A DNA stretch of 25,869 nt from UBA6183 sp041302975 (GCA_041302975.1 JBFYQC010000041.1:1-25869), one strand, 5' to 3'; shown: positions 15,605 through 23,170, counted from the first letter of the stretch. The notes: generated by a model from the letters alone, not told the origin. Numbers and translations: made by a program.

Positions 15605-16120
15605 TTAATCTTCAAATAGTTCCTGTGGTGATGGCACTTTAAACACTAAAAAGTTTGTACCTAAAAAGTTAATTACCACATTTATACCAATAGACAAAAC
15701 ATTGCTAACAAAGGTTCCGTTAATCAACAACCATGCGCTTAATTCTGAAAAGCCAAACCATTTAATAATAGGTGCTATAATTGTTTCTGGATGAAGATAA
15801 TGATCGCAGGCATAGTTAAATGCCAAATACACAAAAAACGTAAACGCATAAACTATTACATATTTTAACAAATACTTCTCGCCATCTTCTGCTTGGTCTA
15901 CATAAGTCCACAGTTTATTTAATGCAAAACCCACAAAAAACCCCATAATGTAACCAATAGCTTTAGATATTAAGTTGTATTGTGGGAATTGTAAAGCAAT
16001 TAGCCAAAATACCATTAAACTTGCAATAGTACTGGCCACACCTACAAACCCAAACTTCATAAATTTGTGTACAAAAGGGTATCGTCTAATCCAGGTACGG
16101 AAGGTTTTAATGTAATTCAC
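15605..16120 (-). CDS. GtrA family membrane protein
   Basis: The 171-residue protein carries about four membrane helices (roughly 22-43, 50-68, 82-102, 128-155). The GtrA signature is visible (KFGFVGVASTIASLMVFWLI, then GFFVGFALNKLWTY). GtrA proteins are thought to move polyprenyl-linked sugars across the inner membrane for surface polysaccharide or glycan decoration. Two starts are possible: GTG at 16120 (171 residues) or ATG at 16060 (Met21, 151 residues, beginning just before the first helix). A good promoter ends 4 bp before the GTG, so the GTG form would have essentially no leader; the ATG form would have one of about 58 bases. The domain call is firm, the start is not. Confidence 0.87.
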   Translation of the reverse strand: MNYIKTFRTWIRRYPFVHKFMKFGFVGVASTIASLMVFWLIALQFPQYNLISKAIGYIMGFFVGFALNKLWTYVDQAEDGEKYLLKYVIVYAFTFFVYLAFNYACDHYLHPETIIAPIIKWFGFSELSAWLLINGTFVSNVLSIGINVVINFLGTNFLVFKVPSPQELFED

Positions 16121-16124
16121 GCAT

Positions 16125-16155
16125 CAAATGTATAAAAACTAAGCAAACCGAACAA
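16125..16155 (-). promoter_or_regulatory. Promoter for gtrA-family gene
   Basis: The minus strand carries TTG (16155-16153), a 20-bp spacer and TACATTTG (16132-16125), a good match to the Bacteroidota sigma-A pattern. The start of transcription would fall at about 16118-16120, on top of the GTG start. Confidence 0.6.
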
Positions 16156-16264
16156 CATCAACTTATTACCATGCATAAAATAATAAATAGGATCACGCTT
16201 TTATATTTTATAATTGATGCCTTATATTGCCCCTTTAAATTTAACACACCGCAGTAGACAAAAC

Positions 16265-17068
16265 ATGGAATACGATCCAATAAAAAAAGACCTCGGAACG
16301 GTATTTAATAAGTCGCTTTTTTTGCGCAAACTTTTTTATAAACTATTAGATTTGTTGTTGCTTCGAACTTGGCATATACACCGTGAATTACGCTCATGGC
16401 CTAAGTTTAAACAGGCCTTCAAAATGCTTGATGCGGGCTCTGGTTTTGGGCAGTATAGTTTTTATGTAGCCAATAAAAATAACCAATGTGCTATAGACGC
16501 GGTTGATGTAAAAGACGATCAAATAGCAGATTGTGGTCAATTCTTTAAGGCTTGTGGCGTAAACAATGTAAACTTTACTGTGGGTGATTTAACTAAGCCA
16601 CATGCCACTGATAAATACGATTTAGTTTTGTGTGTTGATGTAATGGAACACATTTTAGAAGATGTAGATGTATTTAAACACTTTAACCAAAGCATGAAAA
16701 GCGGTGCAATGTTATTAATATCAACACCAAGCGACCAAGGCGGAAGTAATGCTGATGAGCATGGAGAATCGTTTATTGGTGAACACGTGCGCGATGGTTA
16801 TCCTGTTGAAGAGATGCGTGATAAGTTAAAACAAGCAGGGTTTAATAAAGCAGAAATTTTATATTCATATGGTGCACCAGGCAAAATTGCTTGGAAACTA
16901 AGCATGAAATATCCAATGAGTATTTTAAATGTGACTAAAGCATTTTTTGTATTGTTACCTGTATATTACATCATCACTTATCCGTTTGCCTACGTATTAA
17001 ATTGGATTGACACCTATACCACGCATAAAACAGGAACAGGCCTTATTGTTAAAGCCTGGAAAGACTAG
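16265..17068 (+). CDS. Class I SAM-dependent methyltransferase
   Basis: From ATG at 16265 the protein has 267 residues. It opens with MEYDPIKKDLG and a hydrophobic, basic helix (FLRKLFYKLLDLLLLRTWH), then methyltransferase motif I MLDAGSGFGQ (54-63), VDVKD after strand 2 and LVLCVDVMEHILED (strand 4). The C-terminal part has a hydrophobic stretch (FFVLLPVYYIITYPFAYVL), so membrane association is likely. The substrate is unknown; a lipid or quinone-like molecule is possible but unproven. The frame extends upstream to TTG/ATG at 16214/16217, but the added 17 residues look non-conserved, so I prefer 16265. It lies divergent from the GtrA gene and 42 bp before the Lol-type permease. Confidence 0.85.
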   Translation: MEYDPIKKDLGTVFNKSLFLRKLFYKLLDLLLLRTWHIHRELRSWPKFKQAFKMLDAGSGFGQYSFYVANKNNQCAIDAVDVKDDQIADCGQFFKACGVNNVNFTVGDLTKPHATDKYDLVLCVDVMEHILEDVDVFKHFNQSMKSGAMLLISTPSDQGGSNADEHGESFIGEHVRDGYPVEEMRDKLKQAGFNKAEILYSYGAPGKIAWKLSMKYPMSILNVTKAFFVLLPVYYIITYPFAYVLNWIDTYTTHKTGTGLIVKAWKD

Positions 17069-17110
17069 CTTATATAGCTAATTGGTGGTAATCCATAAAT
17101 ACAAATCATT

Positions 17111-18334
17111 GTGAGTCTACCATTTACAATTGCAAAACGTTATTTTTTTTCTCGGCAACGAGGTGGAGGTTTTAGTTTAATAACTGTAATCTCTGGGATT
17201 TCATTGTTGGGTTATGTGGTTGGTTCCGCTGCCCTCATTATAGTGCTTAGTGTTTTTAACGGTTTTGAACAGCTTTTTTCTTCTTTGTATACCAATTTCG
17301 ATAGCGATTTAAGAATAACATCAACTAGTGGAAAAATAATAGACCCAAAGCAAATTAATTGGGCCAAGTTTGAATTGATTGATGGGATTGAAACATACAG
17401 TAAAGTAGTTGAAGAAAATGTTTTATTACGTTATAACAACCAACAAAGCATAGCTACTTTGAAAGGTGTTGATAGAAACTATGTTGATGTAACAAACTTT
17501 GATAGCATGTTAGTTGGTGGTTATGTAGATGTTAGACATGATAGTATTTATGCCATTGCTGGACAGGGTATAGCCTACAGGTTATCAATTGACCCCAACG
17601 ACCTATTTAAAGCTTTAGCCATTTACGTACCTAAACGAGATGTACAAACGATTATAAACGCTGATGATGCCTTCAACAAAGCGCTTGTGATACCTAGTGG
17701 CGTGTTTGCTGTGCAAGAGGAGGTTGATAATAAATATGTGATTTGTCCGCTAGAATTTGCACAAGGATTATTAGGTCGTGATGATGCTTTTACTGCTATT
17801 GAAATAAAGGTTTTCCCTGGTTTTAATCCTAATAATGTAAAAGAATCACTTAATGGTATTTTAGGTGAAGAATTTACCATTAAAGACAGATTTGAGCAAC
17901 ACGACTCTTTTTTTAAGGTAATGCGTTCTGAGAAAGCCATAAGCTATATTATTTTGCTCTTTATATTACTCATTGCTTCATCAAATACCATAAGTTCTTT
18001 GTATATTTTGGTGATGGAGAAAAAGCAGGACTTACAAATAATGAAAAGTATGGGGCTCACCGAGCATCAAGCCGCTAACATATTTAAACTGGAGGGGTTG
18101 ATTATTGCTTGCGTTGGAGGTATAACGGGGATCCTATTGGGGCTATTATTGTGTTACCTGCAAGATCAATATGGATTCATAGCTTTGCAAGCTTCTTCCG
18201 ATGTTATGTTTAGTTCTTATCCGGTAGATGTTATTTGGAGCGATGTAGCGTTGGTGTTTGCCACTGTTTTGGTCTTGGGCTATATTACCACCATCTATCC
18301 TGCCAAACGTGCTAGACAGGTTGTTTTAGGTTGA
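17111..18334 (+). CDS. LolC/LolE-type ABC transporter permease (FtsX-like)
   Basis: The 407-residue protein has the MacB-core plus FtsX-permease layout of lipoprotein-releasing permeases: an N-terminal membrane helix (about 21-50, FSLITVISGISLLGYVVGSAALIIVLSVFNGFEQ), a periplasmic domain (about 55-270) and three C-terminal helices (about 277-300, 328-352, 372-395). The cytoplasmic loop KKQDLQIMKSMGLTEHQ is the coupling segment that contacts the LolD-type ATPase. Such permeases extract lipoproteins from the inner membrane. One permease type may serve as both LolC and LolE. No ATPase gene is adjacent. The start is GTG at 17111. Its stop overlaps the convergent dedA-family gene by 9 bp. Confidence 0.9.
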   Translation: MSLPFTIAKRYFFSRQRGGGFSLITVISGISLLGYVVGSAALIIVLSVFNGFEQLFSSLYTNFDSDLRITSTSGKIIDPKQINWAKFELIDGIETYSKVVEENVLLRYNNQQSIATLKGVDRNYVDVTNFDSMLVGGYVDVRHDSIYAIAGQGIAYRLSIDPNDLFKALAIYVPKRDVQTIINADDAFNKALVIPSGVFAVQEEVDNKYVICPLEFAQGLLGRDDAFTAIEIKVFPGFNPNNVKESLNGILGEEFTIKDRFEQHDSFFKVMRSEKAISYIILLFILLIASSNTISSLYILVMEKKQDLQIMKSMGLTEHQAANIFKLEGLIIACVGGITGILLGLLLCYLQDQYGFIALQASSDVMFSSYPVDVIWSDVALVFATVLVLGYITTIYPAKRARQVVLG

Positions 18335-18949
18335 TTTTTTATCCTTACGTTTCTTAATATAGTTGTTAAGTATTGGTATGGAAGTAACTGCAATAAAACC
18401 AATTACAATAAAATCCAAATAATTAAGCGCATTTGGAAAAACAGATCCTACATAATAACCTGCACCGGTAATAGTGAGTGGCCAAACAAGCGCACCAATG
18501 ATGTTAAACAAAAAGAATGTTTTAGGATTAACCCTCACTACTCCTGCCAATATTGGGGCAAACGTACGAACAATAGGTAAAAATCGGCCTAAAATTAATG
18601 CAATACCACCATGTTTTTGGTAAAACTCGGCAGCTGTATAGATATATTTTTTTTTAAAAAATATGGAGTCCTCTTTTTTGTAAAGGTTTTGCCCGGTTTT
18701 AAATCCAAAAAAGTAACCAGCATAATACCCAGCAAAAGCAGCAGCAGCAATGCTCAAAATAAGGGTGGCTAACTCAATATCCAGTACATTCAAGTAACAT
18801 AATAAACCAACAGTAAATAACAAAGAATCACCTGGTAAAAAAAAGCCAAAGAAAAGGCCATTTTCTATAAAAATCACCACCAATACCAGTGTTAATCCAC
18901 CAAAATCAACTAGTGCTTTTGGTTTAAAAATATCCCAAAAATTTTCCAA
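18326..18949 (-). CDS. DedA family membrane protein
   Basis: The 207-residue integral membrane protein shows the DedA/SNARE-associated (VTT) signature: FFGFFLPGDSLLFTVG (about 33-48), a middle YYAGYFFGFKTG, then GRFLPIVRTFAPILAGVVRVN (about 120-140) with the conserved Arg and Pro residues. The C-terminus is highly basic (KKRKDKKST). DedA proteins act as lipid scramblases or flippases for undecaprenyl phosphate or phosphatidylethanolamine and help maintain membrane potential. The start is TTG at 18949; an in-frame stop lies four codons earlier and no ATG or GTG is available. Its 3' end overlaps the convergent permease gene by 9 bp. The rpsT terminator lies about 54 bp upstream, so it probably has its own promoter. 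Confidence 0.9.
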   Translation of the reverse strand: MENFWDIFKPKALVDFGGLTLVLVVIFIENGLFFGFFLPGDSLLFTVGLLCYLNVLDIELATLILSIAAAAFAGYYAGYFFGFKTGQNLYKKEDSIFFKKKYIYTAAEFYQKHGGIALILGRFLPIVRTFAPILAGVVRVNPKTFFLFNIIGALVWPLTITGAGYYVGSVFPNALNYLDFIVIGFIAVTSIPILNNYIKKRKDKKST

Positions 18950-19002
18950 GGGGTTAAATACTTAGGTGGTAAACATAAGCAACAATAGTAACAAAGCCAA
19001 AC

Positions 19003-19032
19003 AAAAAAGGCTTTCCCGTTAAGGAAAGCCTT
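19003..19032 (-). terminator. Intrinsic terminator downstream of rpsT
   Basis: On the minus strand a perfect 10-bp stem (AAGGCTTTCC/GGAAAGCCTT, arms 19023-19032 and 19007-19016) with a 6-base loop is followed directly by a T tract (TTTTG). It begins about 27 bp after the rpsT stop and separates rpsT from the DedA gene. Confidence 0.88.
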
Positions 19033-19058
19033 CTGTATAAATATTCTATCTAATAATA

Positions 19059-19373
19059 TTATTTCTTTTTAGCAACTTTAGCAGCTGATTTTCTGGCTAC
19101 AACTTTTTTAGGTTGCTCAGTACCAATTTTTGCAATAACCTTAGCTAATTTACTTTTCTGATTCGCTGCTTTGTTTTTGTGAATCACATTTTTCTTAGCC
19201 AATTTGTCTAATAAAGAAGCTACTTTATTAAATAAAGATTGTGCTTCTATTTTGTCAGTGCTTGTGCGTACAGTTTTGATTAAAGTACGGGTAGTTTTAG
19301 CCTGATATCTGTTTCTTAAACGCTTCGCAGCGTTAGCTCTAATTCTCTTTTTTGCTGATTTATGATTAGCCAT
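19059..19373 (-). CDS. rpsT: 30S ribosomal protein S20
   Basis: This 104-residue, Lys/Arg/Ala-rich protein begins ANHKSAKKRIRANAAKRLRNR, the S20 signature, and is helical throughout (VRTSTDKIEAQSLFNKVASLLDKLAKKNVIHKNKAANQKSKL). S20 binds 16S rRNA early in assembly. The last 20 or so residues (PKKVVARKSAAKVAKKK) are a Lys-rich extension beyond the usual length of about 85-90. The gene is monocistronic: a strong promoter (19405-19433) lies 30 bp upstream and an intrinsic terminator follows. Start is ATG at 19373. Confidence 0.97.
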   Translation of the reverse strand: MANHKSAKKRIRANAAKRLRNRYQAKTTRTLIKTVRTSTDKIEAQSLFNKVASLLDKLAKKNVIHKNKAANQKSKLAKVIAKIGTEQPKKVVARKSAAKVAKKK

Positions 19374-19404
19374 CTTTCTGTACGTTTTTTCTTAAAAAGG
19401 ACTG

Positions 19405-19433
19405 CAAATATAAGGCAATATTTTAAAAATCAA
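19405..19433 (-). promoter_or_regulatory. rpsT: rpsT promoter
   Basis: The minus strand carries TTG (19433-19431), an 18-bp spacer and TATATTTG (19412-19405), a near-ideal Bacteroidota sigma-A promoter. Transcription would start about 25 bases before the ATG. The leader shows no strong Shine-Dalgarno, as usual in this phylum. Confidence 0.75.
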
Positions 19434-19454
19434 GTTTTTCAATAAAAATTATCC

Positions 19455-19781
19455 TCAAACTGCGAAACTTTCCCCACAACTGCAAGTACGTGTGGCATTT
19501 GGGTTGTTGAAAGTGAAGCCTTTACCGTTTAATCCATCTGAAAAATCTAATTCGGTACCAAATAAATAAAGCATGCTACGCACATCACAAACAACTTTAA
19601 CACCATTGTGTTCAAACACTTGATCACCTTCTTTAGCTTGATTGTCAAAGTCTAAATCGTAAGATAAACCCGAGCATCCTCCGCTATTTACCCCCACACG
19701 TAAAAAATGTTCGGGCGAGTAATTTTGTTCTGTTTTTAAGTCGGCAATACGTTTGCTTGCCTTTTCTGTAATTGTAATCAT
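19455..19781 (-). CDS. HesB/IscA/SufA family iron-sulfur cluster carrier
   Basis: From ATG at 19781 the protein has 108 residues. The A-type carrier motif is complete: Cys36 in NSGGCSGLSYDLDFD and the C-terminal Cys100-x-Cys102 in TCSCGESFAV. These three Cys bind a 2Fe-2S/4Fe-4S cluster or iron for transfer to client proteins. The 1-110 ORF begins two codons earlier at a TTG; the internal ATG fits family starts (MITITEKASKRI) better. A well-spaced promoter sits upstream. The gene stands alone, away from any suf or isc cluster, so an ErpA-like general carrier role is plausible, but the subfamily is not certain. Confidence 0.94.
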   Translation of the reverse strand: MITITEKASKRIADLKTEQNYSPEHFLRVGVNSGGCSGLSYDLDFDNQAKEGDQVFEHNGVKVVCDVRSMLYLFGTELDFSDGLNGKGFTFNNPNATRTCSCGESFAV

Positions 19782-19802
19782 ATACAAGATGATTTATTGG
19801 TA

Positions 19803-19832
19803 CAAATTTACAATTATTAAACCACACTTCAA
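19803..19832 (-). promoter_or_regulatory. Promoter for the IscA-type gene
   Basis: The minus strand has TTG (19832-19830), a 19-bp spacer and TAAATTTG (19810-19803), matching both -33 and -7 consensus elements at ideal spacing, about 22 bp before the ATG at 19781. Confidence 0.72.
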
Positions 19833-19914
19833 GTTGATTGTTTTTTTACTTGATTTATCGTTGTGGTCTAACAAACGTTTTTTATTAATGCATCGAATAC
19901 GTGTAATATTGCAC

Positions 19915-20598
19915 ATGGCTTTTATACTTTGTATTGAAACGGCTACCGAGGTTTGTTCGGTTGCTTTGTTTGATAAGAACAAATTATTGGTTTTAAATGA
20001 AATAACCAATGGGAACATGCACGCATCAGCATTAACTGGGTTAATTCAAAAAACCATTAGTGAAGCTAATATTACCCTAAAACAATTAAAGGCTATTTGT
20101 GTAAGCAAAGGCCCTGGCTCATACACTGGTTTACGTGTTGGTGTATCAACGGCCAAAGGATTGTGTTATGGGTTGAATATTCCGTTATTATCTGTTAATA
20201 CCTTACAAGGCATTGTAGGTGTTTATAGGCAACAAAACCCAAGTAATAAATTTGTTGTTTGTCCAATGATTGATGCAAGAAGAATGGAGGTTTATGCGGC
20301 AATATTTGATTATCGCTTGCAGGAGCTTAAACCAACTGAAGCTGTAATTATTAATGAAAAAAGTTTTGAGAAGGAATTAAATGAACAACAAATTGTTTTT
20401 ATAGGAAATGGTGCCTCAAAATGTAAGTCAACCATTATACATCCTCATGCTATTTTTATTGATGGCATAAAATGTTCAACTTTAGGTTTGGGAGAATTGG
20501 CGTATCAACAATATCTAGAAAATAAATTTGAAGACGTGGCTTATTTCGAGCCGTTTTACCTAAAAGACTTTATTGGAACAACCCCTAAGAACAAATAA
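19915..20598 (+). CDS. tsaB: tRNA threonylcarbamoyladenosine biosynthesis protein TsaB
   Basis: TsaB is the scaffold partner of TsaD in forming t6A at position 37 of ANN-decoding tRNAs. From ATG at 19915 it has 227 residues, a normal length. Family features are FILCIETATEVCSVALF at the N-terminus, HASAL with His36, and the SKGPGSYTGLRVGVSTAKGL signature (64-83). The reading frame stays open 54 codons further upstream, but that extension is Phe/Ile/Lys-rich, overlaps the divergent IscA-type gene and its promoter, and is not part of the family, so I exclude it. The gene is convergent with PNP; only 2 bp separate the stops. Confidence 0.95.
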   Translation: MAFILCIETATEVCSVALFDKNKLLVLNEITNGNMHASALTGLIQKTISEANITLKQLKAICVSKGPGSYTGLRVGVSTAKGLCYGLNIPLLSVNTLQGIVGVYRQQNPSNKFVVCPMIDARRMEVYAAIFDYRLQELKPTEAVIINEKSFEKELNEQQIVFIGNGASKCKSTIIHPHAIFIDGIKCSTLGLGELAYQQYLENKFEDVAYFEPFYLKDFIGTTPKNK

Positions 20599-20600
20599 CG

Positions 20601-21410
20601 CTATAATTCACTTACCAGCGAGATAAATAGGTTAGTAAGTTTCAACTCTGAAGCAGCGGCAACAGCAATAATTTCTTTTATGTCAACGGGCTTTAAGTTT
20701 TCAGGATCACAATCATCCGTTAATACACTTACAGCAACACAAGGTAGTCCCATGTGGTGTGCGGCTATAACTTCAGGTACGGTGCTCATACCAACGGCAT
20801 CTGCACCGATAAGCTTTAAGTAACGATATTCAGCGCGTGTCTCTAACATTGGACCAGGCACAGAAACGTATACACCTTTGCGCAAAGTAATGTCTAAAAG
20901 TTTAGCTATAGTTTCTATTTTAGCATTGGTTGGCGCATGGTAAGGTGCACTCATATCTGGGAAACGTGGCCCTACTTCATCTAGATTTTTACCAATTAAT
21001 GGGTTAGAGGGTTGTAGGTTAATGTGGTCGTCAATCAGCATCAAATCGCCTTTTTTCCAATTTAGGTTTAAGCAACCAGCCGCGTTTGATAATAATAAAA
21101 ACTCAACCCCAAGTATTTTCATTACCCTGATGGGCAACACAATTTGTTGCATACTGTATCCTTCGTAATAATGAAAACGACCTTGCATGGCCAAAACGGT
21201 TTTGTTACCTAAGGTACCGTATATTAGTTTACCACTATGGCTCTCAACGGTTGATATCGGAAAGTTGGGTATGTTTTGATATGGAATTTCTTTTATAACT
21301 GTAATGTGTGATGCCAAGTGGCCTAAACCGGTGCCTAAAACAATGCCTATTTGTGGTTGGGTTAAACCTTGTTGTTTCAAGTAATCGGCTGCCTGCAATA
21401 TTTCTTCCAT
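20601..21410 (-). CDS. Purine nucleoside phosphorylase, trimeric (PNP-I/MTAP) family
   Basis: The 269-residue enzyme phosphorolyses purine nucleosides to base and (deoxy)ribose-1-phosphate in salvage. Family residues are present: GTGLG (26-30) and His58 for phosphate, GRFHYYEG (77-84), SNAAG (108-112), Glu190 in PMLET and Met208 in VGMSTVPEV. An ungapped alignment with human PNP places Asp232 (SVLTD) at human Asn243 (SLITN), the residue that recognises the 6-oxo group of inosine and guanosine. Asp there could admit 6-amino purines. The frame extends to a TTG at 21470, but a promoter-like element at 21441-21470 lies downstream of that TTG, so ATG 21410 is preferred. Confidence 0.93.
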   Translation of the reverse strand: MEEILQAADYLKQQGLTQPQIGIVLGTGLGHLASHITVIKEIPYQNIPNFPISTVESHSGKLIYGTLGNKTVLAMQGRFHYYEGYSMQQIVLPIRVMKILGVEFLLLSNAAGCLNLNWKKGDLMLIDDHINLQPSNPLIGKNLDEVGPRFPDMSAPYHAPTNAKIETIAKLLDITLRKGVYVSVPGPMLETRAEYRYLKLIGADAVGMSTVPEVIAAHHMGLPCVAVSVLTDDCDPENLKPVDIKEIIAVAAASELKLTNLFISLVSEL

Positions 21411-21440
21411 AAACGTAGGATTTGATTTAATGTTGAGCAG

Positions 21441-21470
21441 CAAAGATGGAATGATATTATTGATTAGCAA
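21441..21470 (-). promoter_or_regulatory. Promoter for purine nucleoside phosphorylase
   Basis: The minus strand reads TTG (21470-21468), a 19-bp spacer and CATCTTTG (21448-21441), a one-base deviation from TAnnTTTG. It would start transcription about 25 bases before the ATG at 21410. Confidence 0.5.
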
Positions 21471-21550
21471 ATGATGTTTTTCAGTGAAATATTTTAACTT
21501 GGTGCTTGATAAAGTGGTTTATGATTTAAAAACTAATAGATGATTACAGC

Positions 21551-22168
21551 ATGAATAAAGGTGTTGATATATATTTAACTGAAGGCTGCGGTCGTTGTGA
21601 GTTGGTAGGCACCCCCAAATGTAAAGTGCACACTTGGCACAACGAGTTGGTGTTGTTGCGCAGGATTATTCTTGATTGCGGCTTAACCGAAGAGGTAAAA
21701 TGGAGCAATCCTTGTTATACTTACAACAATAAAAATGTGTTGATGTTGGCCGCATTTAAAGCTTATTGCTTTATTAGCTTTTTTAAAGGCGCGTTGTTAA
21801 ACGACAGGAAAAGTATTTTAGATAAGGTCGGAGAAAATTCACAACATGGCAGGCTGATAAAGTTTACCAAAGAAAGTGATATTGCATCAATGGAGAAAAC
21901 CATTAAAGAATATATTAAACAGGCTATTGACATTGAAAAAGCGGGTTTAAAAGTAGAAACGATTGTTAACCCTGAGCCTATACCCGATGAGTTTAAACAA
22001 GCGATGGAAGAAAACCCCGAACTGAAAAGTGCTTTTTTTTCTTTAACACCTGGTAGGCAGCGTAGTTGGATTTTACATTTTTCGGCCGCTAAACAAGCCC
22101 AAACTCGGATATCGCGCATTGAAAAATATTCGCCCAAAATATTGCAAGGCAAAGGTTTTCACGATTAA
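21551..22168 (+). CDS. DUF1801/YdeI (OmpD-associated)-family protein with Cys-His cluster
   Basis: The 205-residue protein has a DUF1801-type domain (about 28-130, LRRIILDCGLTEEVKWSNPCYTYNNKNVLMLAAFKAYCFISFFKGALL) and a C-terminal OmdA/YdeI helical segment (about 160-200, LTPGRQRSWILHFSAAKQAQTRISRIEKYSPKILQGKG). The family is small, soluble and functionally vague; the C-terminal part is linked in the literature to bacteriocin or peptide resistance. Residues 13-27 hold Cys13-x2-Cys16-x7-Cys24-x2-His27, a possible zinc or iron site placed before the DUF1801 core. Start is ATG at 21551. It is convergent with the acyltransferase gene and divergent from PNP. Confidence 0.85.
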   Translation: MNKGVDIYLTEGCGRCELVGTPKCKVHTWHNELVLLRRIILDCGLTEEVKWSNPCYTYNNKNVLMLAAFKAYCFISFFKGALLNDRKSILDKVGENSQHGRLIKFTKESDIASMEKTIKEYIKQAIDIEKAGLKVETIVNPEPIPDEFKQAMEENPELKSAFFSLTPGRQRSWILHFSAAKQAQTRISRIEKYSPKILQGKGFHD

Positions 22169-22195
22169 GTTTAATATAACAAAATAGCCAAAGAT

Positions 22196-22215
22196 TTTAG
22201 CCGATTGTGGCTAAA
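22196..22215 (-). terminator. Possible weak bidirectional terminator hairpin
   Basis: TTTAGCC (22196-22202) and GGCTAAA (22209-22215) form a perfect 7-bp stem with a 6-base loop between two convergent genes. It reaches into the acyltransferase stop codon. No good T tract follows on either strand, so support is weak. Confidence 0.35.
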
Positions 22216-23170
22216 GGATAACACGTAAAACCAACCAAATTGTAGTCATGTAAAACGGGGCTAATAACAAGGTTAACCCAAACAAAACCGAATCGTAAAA
22301 AATGTTACCGTTGGTAGCTTTTTGTGTTATGATTTGCATGGCTTTATAATGCGGCCATAACCAAAATAACAGAGGAAATTTGGCGCTGAAAATTTTAGTT
22401 ATGTTTTGGTTTAATGTCAGCCAATGTTCCTGCTTAAGCACATTCAAAATATCTTTTTGGTTTAATTCTGCATGTTGCCAAGCGCCTATAAGCTTAAGGT
22501 GTTCGGTACTTTGTTGTTGTATATTTGGGTTTATGTAAGCCAATTGTTGTAACTCCTGAACCATTCGGTTATTAAAAAACTGAACAAAATTTGCTGCGTT
22601 GGTTTGGGTGTTAAAATCGTTTTGGTGTAATACTTTGCCGTAATTAAGCACAACAGATTTTCCTGCTCCCTTAAAGTGTTCGTAGGTTAAACCAACCGGA
22701 ACAATGGTGGTATTTTTTGCTGGAGTATCGCTTTTCCACGCCCTAAGTATAATGCGTGCCGCGCCCTTTTTTTGCCTGCGTAAATCCCAGTTGTTTTCGC
22801 TTATACCTTCACCAAAAATTAATACCATTTCGTTTTTGGTTAATGCTTCATGAACGGAGTCAAAAGTTTCAAAATTTTTATCTAGATTTTCTTTTCCCTC
22901 GCTGATGCGGTATACTGGCAACATGTTAAACGACCGGAAAGCGGCTGCTAAAACTCGATTATTAAACGCATCACCACGTGCTAAAAAATGCATAGGTCTT
23001 TTTGCAAACACGGCAATTAACAGCGCATCCATAAACGAACTTGGATGATTTGCTACTAACAAAACCGGTCCAGTTGCAGGTATTTGTTGCACATAGTTTA
23101 CCATGGTTTTTCGGTAGTAAAAACGAAAACCAAATCTTACCAATATTTTTAACAGCGGGTAAATAATCAT
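22211..23170 (-). CDS. PlsC-like lysophospholipid/glycerol-3-phosphate acyltransferase family protein
   Basis: The 319-residue protein has the acyltransferase motif NHPSSFMD (Asn41, His42, Asp48 of the H-x5-D-type box), the phosphate-binding FGEGISENN (119-127; Glu121-Gly122) and a Pro-rich VPVGLTYEH segment. It ends in a hydrophobic hairpin (about 285-318, VLFGLTLLLAPFYMTTIWLVL) that should anchor it in the inner membrane. Relatives acylate lysophosphatidate or other lipid acceptors; the actual acceptor is unknown. It is longer than the typical 240-residue PlsC. Its ATG overlaps the stop of the flippase-like gene by 4 bp (ATGA), which implies coupled translation and possibly a shared lipid or glycan substrate. 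Confidence 0.88.
   Translation of the reverse strand: MIIYPLLKILVRFGFRFYYRKTMVNYVQQIPATGPVLLVANHPSSFMDALLIAVFAKRPMHFLARGDAFNNRVLAAAFRSFNMLPVYRISEGKENLDKNFETFDSVHEALTKNEMVLIFGEGISENNWDLRRQKKGAARIILRAWKSDTPAKNTTIVPVGLTYEHFKGAGKSVVLNYGKVLHQNDFNTQTNAANFVQFFNNRMVQELQQLAYINPNIQQQSTEHLKLIGAWQHAELNQKDILNVLKQEHWLTLNQNITKIFSAKFPLLFWLWPHYKAMQIITQKATNGNIFYDSVLFGLTLLLAPFYMTTIWLVLRVIL

Noticed and set aside
16214..16264. TTG/ATG start adding 17 residues to the methyltransferase
   Set aside because: The extra segment looks non-conserved; MEYDPIKKDLG from 16265 is a more natural start. Not fully excluded.
19753..19914. 54-codon upstream extension of tsaB
   Set aside because: It overlaps the IscA-type gene start and its promoter, lacks TsaB similarity, and the ATG at 19915 gives the standard family N-terminus.
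21411..21470. TTG start giving a 20-residue longer PNP
   Set aside because: A promoter-like element lies within this stretch, and ATG 21410 gives a typical family start and length.
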